Assembly (NCBI GenBank): GCA_003164335.1
Contig: PLTF01000163.1
Location: 2,647-40,160 of the forward strand
DNA from: Fibrobacterota bacterium
Lineage (GTDB): Bacteria; Fibrobacterota; Chitinivibrionia; Chitinivibrionales; Chitinispirillaceae
Reading direction: 5' to 3'
Length of the DNA: 37,514 bases
Position numbers and translations under genes: made by a program. Each line of letters begins with the position of its first letter. Position 1 is the first letter of the stretch. The notes below the pieces were generated by a model, which had not been told where the DNA came from, did not search any database, and worked only from the letters and a program-made list of their open reading frames with translations. This document shows, one piece after another, positions 32,340-37,514 of the stretch.

Positions 32340-33122
32340 TTGGCACCAAAAAAGCATCTTGGGCAACATTTTTTAACATCTCCGCACATAGCGCAGAAAA
32401 TAGTCGATGCAATTCCCGCTGGGCCCGCTGAACGGGTGGTGGAAATCGGCCCGGGCCGGGGTGCCCTCAGCGTCTACCTGACTGAGCGGTTTAGCGATCT
32501 GTATCTTATTGAAAAAGATAAAGATATACTAGGAGTATTAAAGAAAAATATAGGTGAGGGTAAGTGCACGATCTTTCAGGCCGATGTACTCGACTTCGAT
32601 TTCGGGCAGATCGGGTTTCCGGTGCATGTGGTCGGCAACCTGCCCTATGTCATCGGCGCGCTCATCATTAAGAAGACCCTTCTCTATGGAAGCGGCATTC
32701 GTTCGTTCACCTTCATGGTCCAGCGCGAAGTAGGGGAGCGGATCGTCTCTCGGCCGCACCGGAAATCCAACGGTTTTCTCTCGATTTTCTGCCAGTATTT
32801 CGGTGCTGCCGAACTCCTCTTCGAAGTCGAGCCCGAGGCATTCTTCCCGAAGCCGAAGATTTTTTCTGCAGTCGTTCAAATTATTCCGGATAAGGATTCT
32901 TTGTCGCGCCTGCCGCAAGAGCAGTGGCTGCCGTTTTTTGCCTTCGTGACCCGGGGGTTCTCGCAGCGCAGGAAAAAACTGTCCAATGTCCTTGGCCGCG
33001 AAACCGGAAAGCAGGCGCTTCTGGAGACGGTCCTCACCCAAATGGGGCTCAATCCGCTGTCGCGGCCCGAAGATCTCGGCATTGCGGAGTGGCTGCAGCT
33101 GTTCGGGCAATGGGTATCATGA
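32340..33122 (+). CDS. rsmA: 16S rRNA dimethyladenosine transferase (KsgA)
   Basis: RsmA dimethylates A1518 and A1519 near the 3' end of 16S rRNA during small-subunit maturation. The 260-residue protein has KKHLGQHFL, the SAM-binding VEIGPGRGALS, and the NLPY catalytic motif (HVVGNLPYVIGALI). It also has FMVQREVGERI, FFPKPKIFSAVVQI and the C-terminal TRGFSQRRKKLSNVL. The start is TTG at 32340, preceded by GGAGAA and giving the expected N-terminus. Its stop overlaps the start of the next gene (ATGA), so an envelope protein is translationally coupled to it. Confidence 0.95.
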   Translation: MAPKKHLGQHFLTSPHIAQKIVDAIPAGPAERVVEIGPGRGALSVYLTERFSDLYLIEKDKDILGVLKKNIGEGKCTIFQADVLDFDFGQIGFPVHVVGNLPYVIGALIIKKTLLYGSGIRSFTFMVQREVGERIVSRPHRKSNGFLSIFCQYFGAAELLFEVEPEAFFPKPKIFSAVVQIIPDKDSLSRLPQEQWLPFFAFVTRGFSQRRKKLSNVLGRETGKQALLETVLTQMGLNPLSRPEDLGIAEWLQLFGQWVS

Positions 33123-35122
33123 TTTCGCGGGTGAGGCGGGTTGTCGTTATTCTATGCACGGCGTCAGGAGTGATTTTCGGCCAGATCGGCCAGGCCTATC
33201 AATGGCCCCTGTTCTTTAGCCCGGCAATGCGGGACACAACGCACGATTCCTCCAGGGTCAAGGTGACGACGCAGGACAAGGTTTTTGAAAATGATGAGAG
33301 TACCCTGTCCGGGATCGTGTGGGATCCGCATTTGGCGACCTGCCATTTCCTGCAGCGATTTCTCTTACAAACTTCAGGGGACATCGGGTTCCATGCGACG
33401 AACCAATTTTATGACCTTTCCGGCAGTATTGTAAAGGATAGCCTGTTGCCCGGAAATGGCTCCCTCGGGCTGGAGTGGTCTCCCCGGTCTTACTACGATT
33501 TGCGCGAATCCGGAAGCGGCTTCGAGTCGACGGTGGATCTCGGGCCGGTGATGCAATGGCATATCGACAGCGTTCCGCTGACCGTCCGGGGGGGCGTTTC
33601 GGGAACTGCCTGGGACGATACACTGCCGTCGAGTTTAGGTCAGGCCACAATCGATTCCAGTAATGGCGCGATAGGATACTATGGTGGGTTTTCCCTCGGA
33701 GATTCTACCGCGAAGTTCTTCGGGCTCCCGATTTACCTGAGCGCACAGGCGCTCGGCCGTTCCATCCAGCAGGACGGCATAGCCGTCCTCACCGGATCGG
33801 CCCTCCTCGCTCAAAAGCTATCTACCGGTGACTCGATTTTCGCTTATTTCGGGGATTCTCTCTCAAATGGTAAAGAGAATTACACTGCCGCTTCCTCATC
33901 CGGAGGGTTGCAATATTTGAGCAGCCCCTGGCGGATAGCGCAATCGCTTCAAGCCTCGGGCGGTATCAAATTCAAGGAACGATTCTTCCTCCAGCCGGCG
34001 TTTTATTATTCCTATTCGGACAAATCGGTAGAATACCCGAACCATACCTCGAACCCCAGTGATGTCCAGGATATTCTGCAATCGTATTGCATAATGCTTT
34101 CATCGGACACCGCAGCGCATATTATTTACCGCGGCGGCCTCAGGATTTCATCCGGCAATGAAAACTGGCTTTTCGACCAGGATTTCTCGCGGTTCGGTTC
34201 GTCTTCATACAAATACAACCATGAAGACAGTCTCGACATTACTGCCAAGTTGCAGGACCATCAGATATATATAGCTGCTGCAGATCAGTACCTCGGCCTG
34301 AAGCTTCCCCATGACTGGATTCTGGAGTACAAACTAACCGCATATCGCGATTCCAAGACCTATTCACCCTTTGCCGGCGATTCATCGAATTACAATACCA
34401 ACGATCAAATAACCATCAATAATCATCTCGATCTGGCACTCGGAGGCAATCATAAATGGACCGGCAACGTCTATGGGGAGTATGCCACCTACACGGTGAA
34501 CTATCTGGATAGAGAGGAGAGCGCCCAGAATTCGGTCCAGGCAGCCTACCGGCTCGGGCTCAACGTGAAATATCAGCCTTCAGACCGGTTCTTGCTCAAT
34601 GAACGGATAGATGCCAATGCTGAGATCACGAGCTGGATGTACGATTCGTTCCATGTCGTTTCGTCCGATCCGCCTCCGTATCAGCGAATGTTCTCTTCGA
34701 ATTTCTCCTCAAAATGGGACTGTTCCAAGACTATTGAGCTGACCGGCCGATGGACGGAGACCTATGCCGACAATGGCGTCTGGGAGGCCAGCGAGTATAT
34801 CCCGGCGAAAGATGACTCCATACTGAGGTCCAATTATTATGGGATAACCTTTAAATCGCTCGAAAATACGCTGGCGCTCGGAACGGGCCTGATAATGGTC
34901 TGGGGAAAGGCAGAGGCGGGCTGCGAGATACAGGAGAATTTCAGCATGCCGGTCGTGAATGGCGCGTTCACCATAAATAAATCGTGGCTGACCGAACCCT
35001 ATATTGACCTGGGAGTGCACTATCATCGGGTATCTTTAAAGGGTAAGGTTACGCGCATGATCACCAGGGTTGAAAATGAAAGCGGGTGGAACATCGGTAT
35101 TACCGGACAGGCACTATGGTGA
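33119..35122 (+). CDS. Predicted outer-membrane beta-barrel-like protein, unknown function
   Basis: The 667-residue protein has a signal peptide (MISRVRRVVVILCTASGVIFGQ, cleavage near residues 21-22). A long body follows, rich in Tyr, Ser, Asp and Asn with alternating polar and hydrophobic residues, typical of amphipathic beta strands. It ends in WNIGITGQALW with a terminal aromatic residue, as many barrels do. No known enzymatic motif was recognised. The start is the ATG at 33119 inside the rsmA stop; another ATG lies at 33110, and a longer frame upstream only overlaps rsmA. It is followed with overlap by two lipoprotein genes, so it probably belongs to a three-gene envelope unit. Its function is unknown; barrel assignment is moderate. 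Confidence 0.75.
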   Translation: MISRVRRVVVILCTASGVIFGQIGQAYQWPLFFSPAMRDTTHDSSRVKVTTQDKVFENDESTLSGIVWDPHLATCHFLQRFLLQTSGDIGFHATNQFYDLSGSIVKDSLLPGNGSLGLEWSPRSYYDLRESGSGFESTVDLGPVMQWHIDSVPLTVRGGVSGTAWDDTLPSSLGQATIDSSNGAIGYYGGFSLGDSTAKFFGLPIYLSAQALGRSIQQDGIAVLTGSALLAQKLSTGDSIFAYFGDSLSNGKENYTAASSSGGLQYLSSPWRIAQSLQASGGIKFKERFFLQPAFYYSYSDKSVEYPNHTSNPSDVQDILQSYCIMLSSDTAAHIIYRGGLRISSGNENWLFDQDFSRFGSSSYKYNHEDSLDITAKLQDHQIYIAAADQYLGLKLPHDWILEYKLTAYRDSKTYSPFAGDSSNYNTNDQITINNHLDLALGGNHKWTGNVYGEYATYTVNYLDREESAQNSVQAAYRLGLNVKYQPSDRFLLNERIDANAEITSWMYDSFHVVSSDPPPYQRMFSSNFSSKWDCSKTIELTGRWTETYADNGVWEASEYIPAKDDSILRSNYYGITFKSLENTLALGTGLIMVWGKAEAGCEIQENFSMPVVNGAFTINKSWLTEPYIDLGVHYHRVSLKGKVTRMITRVENESGWNIGITGQALW

Positions 35123-35664
35123 TGTATCAACCATTGAAGGCCACGCTGAGCCGGCTACTGCCGGCGTTGCTTCCGGTCGCGCTTCTGTGCTCGTGCGGGA
35201 TATTTACCCCGCGGCAGTCCCAAACGCCGGAAGGCAACAGCACGTCGGACCCGCTGAATTTTTCTGAGCTTGTGACGGGTACGTCGTATCAATTTGCCTC
35301 GCTGCAATTTGAAAACCTCTTTGCAGGCAACGATTCGCAATATTTCGATTACAACTCGGGGTTGTTCACAAAGACGGCGCTGATTCAGCGGTTGAATCAG
35401 ATTGTTACCGCTTACAATCATATTCAGGTACATTGGACGGGTATCACCTCAATCTCGAATAGTCCCGATTCGGTAACGCTCACAGTGGCGAAATACACTA
35501 TTGTTTTGAATACCGGCAACAGTTCTTCCTCAACTGCCAGTGATTCCGGTGGCCCCGTCAACTTTTATCTCGTGCAAAATTCGGGCTGGCATATCATATT
35601 CTGGCAGGAGAATACACCAAAAGCGGCAAGCGCATCCTTCTTTTCGCCTATCTTTGGTCAATAA
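35116..35664 (+). CDS. Lipoprotein of unknown function, possible NTF2-like fold
   Basis: The 182-residue protein has a lipoprotein signal peptide (LSRLLPALLPVALLCSCG, with a lipobox cysteine near residue 25). The mature part has the length and strand pattern of NTF2-like domains: FASLQFENLFAGNDSQYFD, a helix, then strands DSVTLTVAKYTIVL and GPVNFYLVQNSGWHIIFWQE. This fold guess is by pattern only. The ATG at 35116 overlaps the stop of the barrel gene; 35119 (GTG) and 35122 (ATG) are alternatives. It is co-directional with another lipoprotein gene 37 bases on. Confidence 0.75.
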   Translation: MVMYQPLKATLSRLLPALLPVALLCSCGIFTPRQSQTPEGNSTSDPLNFSELVTGTSYQFASLQFENLFAGNDSQYFDYNSGLFTKTALIQRLNQIVTAYNHIQVHWTGITSISNSPDSVTLTVAKYTIVLNTGNSSSSTASDSGGPVNFYLVQNSGWHIIFWQENTPKAASASFFSPIFGQ

Positions 35665-35707
35665 CGGCGGATTTTGAAATGAAGATGGTAAGGGGAGAAA
35701 TTTGGTA

Positions 35708-36331
35708 ATGAGGAGTGGACTTAAAAAGGCGATTCCCCGTTTTGCACCTCTCATCCTTCTCGGATGCATCCTCTCCTGCGGTGGCCGCGACCCATTTTTC
35801 CCCCCCTCCGGCGCCTACTCGGGTGTGCCGCAGCGCTCGACCCTGCAGGGAACCATGACCCAGTTTGAGAATGCCTACCAGGATATAAGCCTGAGTCTTT
35901 ACCAGGATTTGCTTCCTAAAGATGGATCGTTTGAATTTTTTGTAGCGCCGGGGTTTGTACCCGAAAATCCGGTAACGCTTACGGATACCGCAAGAGATAC
36001 GACCATGCACTATAACGGCACCTCTTCAATCTACGGGTATTGGACTCAGGATATAGAGTTGAAGAGTCAGTATGCCCTCTTCCAGAATGCAGGGTACATG
36101 GAGTTCAGTACTCTTCCGGATATTCAATATTTTCCAATCCAGTTGGATTCCGCCGGAGATACCCTTGTATGCGAAGTTTTGATGACCGGCGGTGAACTCG
36201 ATATTTTTTTCAACGATCCCGATACCTATCCCAACCAGGCTATCACTATAAATTGCGATTTTCTTGTTGTTCGCCAACCAAATAAATTGTATGTCATAAA
36301 GAAGTGGTATGATCTTCAGACATCATCGTAA
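35708..36331 (+). CDS. Second lipoprotein of unknown function
   Basis: The 207-residue protein has a signal peptide KKAIPRFAPLILLGCILSCGG; either Cys in LLGC or LSC could be lipidated. The mature part starts with Pro, Gly and Ser, then FENAYQDISLSLYQDLLPKDGSFEFFVAPGF, and later strands ending in DFLVVRQPNKLYVIKKWYDL. It may again be an NTF2-like fold, similar in outline to its neighbour. AGGGGAG lies 10 bases before ATG 35708; a TTG at 35702 is the alternative. It is the last plus-strand gene and converges with the radical SAM gene. Confidence 0.75.
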   Translation: MRSGLKKAIPRFAPLILLGCILSCGGRDPFFPPSGAYSGVPQRSTLQGTMTQFENAYQDISLSLYQDLLPKDGSFEFFVAPGFVPENPVTLTDTARDTTMHYNGTSSIYGYWTQDIELKSQYALFQNAGYMEFSTLPDIQYFPIQLDSAGDTLVCEVLMTGGELDIFFNDPDTYPNQAITINCDFLVVRQPNKLYVIKKWYDLQTSS

Positions 36332-36382
36332 CATATTTAATAATAGTAGATTAGGTTACTTGAATTAAAGATAAATATCAAG

Positions 36383-37399
36383 CTATAGGATAATCGGAAT
36401 CTCAATCCCGCAGTTCCCGCATTTCGGCAGTCGGTTATCATCAGCATTTCCTCTCACCAAATCAGCGGTGATATCCACCGAGTATCCCGACCGTCCTACG
36501 AGCAGGGTATCGCATTCCGGGCAATGGGTATCCTCCTTTCCCCCAACCGACACGTTGCCGACATACACATACAACAGCTTTTCCGAGGCGATCTCCCAGG
36601 CCCGGTTGAGCAGCCGCTCCGGGGTAGGGGCATGGTCCATCTTATGGCGGGGGAAATAGCGGGAGATGTGGAGCGGGGTTTCGGGCCCGAGCCTCAGGGC
36701 AATAAAATCGGCAAGCTTCTTTGTTTCCGCAGGGTCGTCGTTCTCGCCCGGAATGAGCAGGTGCGTTATTTCGAGATGGCAGCCCGCTTTTTTAACCTGT
36801 TCGCACGCGGCGAGGACCGGTTCAAGCGAGCCTTTGCAGAGGCGTCGGTAAAACTCCGGATTCATGGATTTGATATCGATGTTCATGGCGTCGATGACCG
36901 TCAGCAGGTCGGCAAGCGGGGAGGGTTCGATGAAGCCGTTGGTCACCATGACGTTCTTCAACCCGAGCTGCCTGATGCGCCCTCCGACCTCCATAATCGT
37001 TTCGTACCAGATTGTCGGCTCGGAATAGGTGTAGGCAATGCCGAGGGAATGGCTGTCAACTACCATCCGGGTCAGCTGTTCGGGCGATAGCTCCTCAACC
37101 TCCATGACCTCCTGCGCGATCTCGAAGTTCTGGCAGAAGTCGCATTTGAAGGTGCAGCCGTTTGGCCCGGTAGAGAAGATCGACGATCCGAGGTAAAAAT
37201 GGAAGAGCGGCTTCTTTTCGATGGGGTCGATTGCTGTTGCGGCCGGTCGGCAGTAGTTCGACGAAATCAGCCGGCCGCCGCTATTCCTGCGGGTCAGGCA
37301 GATGCCGCTCCGACCATCGGGAATCCGGCAGTGGTGAGGGCACAGCAGGCACTCCACGCGGCCTTCGGATAATTTTGTGTAATAGGCGGCCTCTTTCAT
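36383..37399 (-). CDS. amrS: AmmeMemoRadiSam system radical SAM enzyme
   Basis: AmrS is a radical SAM enzyme conserved with Memo and AMMECR1 proteins; its product is not fully established. The 338-residue protein has an N-terminal CLLCPHHCRI segment and the cluster motif CTFKCDFC (C82, C86, C89) followed by QNFEIAQ. Then come GIAYTYSEPTIWYE, VMVTNGF, IDAMNIDIKSM and a C-terminal pair of zinc-ribbon-like motifs (HCPEC and CGNCG). Length and order match the family, which is related to the pyruvate-formate-lyase activators. Neither Memo nor AMMECR1 genes are in this window. An ATG at 37399 is the start. Confidence 0.93.
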   Translation of the reverse strand: MKEAAYYTKLSEGRVECLLCPHHCRIPDGRSGICLTRRNSGGRLISSNYCRPAATAIDPIEKKPLFHFYLGSSIFSTGPNGCTFKCDFCQNFEIAQEVMEVEELSPEQLTRMVVDSHSLGIAYTYSEPTIWYETIMEVGGRIRQLGLKNVMVTNGFIEPSPLADLLTVIDAMNIDIKSMNPEFYRRLCKGSLEPVLAACEQVKKAGCHLEITHLLIPGENDDPAETKKLADFIALRLGPETPLHISRYFPRHKMDHAPTPERLLNRAWEIASEKLLYVYVGNVSVGGKEDTHCPECDTLLVGRSGYSVDITADLVRGNADDNRLPKCGNCGIEIPIIL

Positions 37400-37441
37400 G
37401 CTATTATGGAATATAGTTTTGATGAGATGAATAATGTCTTT

Positions 37442-37503
37442 GGTGGGGAAACCGAGCTTAAATCAAAGGCCTTTGGTGGGGGAACCGCTTAGGCGGTTCC
37501 CCC
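37442..37503. repeat. REP-like element, family 1, copy E (composite)
   Basis: GGTGGGGAAACC (37442-37453) is followed by GAGCTTAAATCAAAGGC, the inverted form of the tail seen behind copies B and D. A full hairpin comes next, GGGGGAACCGC (37478-37488) with GCGGTTCCCCC (37493-37503). It looks like two elements in head-to-tail or nested arrangement and lies upstream of amrS, near the window edge. Confidence 0.75.
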
Positions 37504-37514
37504 TGGCCAAAGCC

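Noticed and set aside
32924-33118. N-terminal extension of the barrel-like protein to 32924
   Set aside because: This part overlaps rsmA in another frame; the signal peptide begins at the ATG at 33119.

Overview
The window reads as a stretch of chromosome from a diderm (Gram-negative) bacterium. It encodes a flagellar P-ring protein, a Tol envelope system, a lipoprotein signal peptidase, several lipoproteins, outer-membrane-type proteins and TolC/HlyD export parts. A large secreted protein ends in a Por/FlgD-like sorting domain of the kind used by type IX secretion, and a UbiA enzyme resembles digeranylgeranylglyceryl-phosphate synthases. Together these point to the FCB superphylum, perhaps Fibrobacterota or a related lineage. 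That assignment is inference from gene content, not from a marker gene. No rRNA, tRNA or CRISPR array was recognised.

Layout. 1-6 kb: flgI, an ABC-F ATPase, an orphan radical SAM/SPASM protein, and on the minus strand nth and a DUF2461 gene. 6-10.3 kb: a DGGGP-synthase-like UbiA gene (minus) divergent from lspA, then an rluD-type pseudouridine synthase and a secreted protein preceded by a G10 tract. 10.5-14.8 kb: a stand-alone IMP cyclohydrolase domain (PurH N-half only), topA and trmFO, closely packed. 14.85-14.98 kb: a 131-bp MITE-like element. 15-20 kb: tolQ-tolR-tolA-tolB, then a REP-associated tyrosine transposase (RAYT) where pal usually lies, then cpoB. 20.3-26.8 kb: a DOPA-dioxygenase-like gene, then a TetR regulator and a TolC/HlyD/ABC-2/ABC-2 export operon without an ATPase. 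The same palindromic operator lies before tetR and before the TolC gene. 27-32 kb: tgt-smr, mltG-thioredoxin, and an ABC ATPase/permease pair. 32.3-36.3 kb: rsmA translationally coupled to an unknown outer-membrane-type protein and two lipoproteins. 36.4-37.4 kb: an AmmeMemoRadiSam radical SAM enzyme (minus).

The most distinctive feature is repeat biology. The RAYT carries eight in-frame 51-bp palindromic repeats between its HUH motif and its catalytic tyrosine. A second, unrelated REP-like family (GGTGGGGGAACC hairpins with a shared tail) occurs at five loci, four of them directly behind stop codons, one beside the RAYT. Three further hairpin or inverted-repeat families are also present. No gene-free stretch exceeds about 250 bases; the larger gaps hold these repeats, except 10313-10537 where nothing was recognised.
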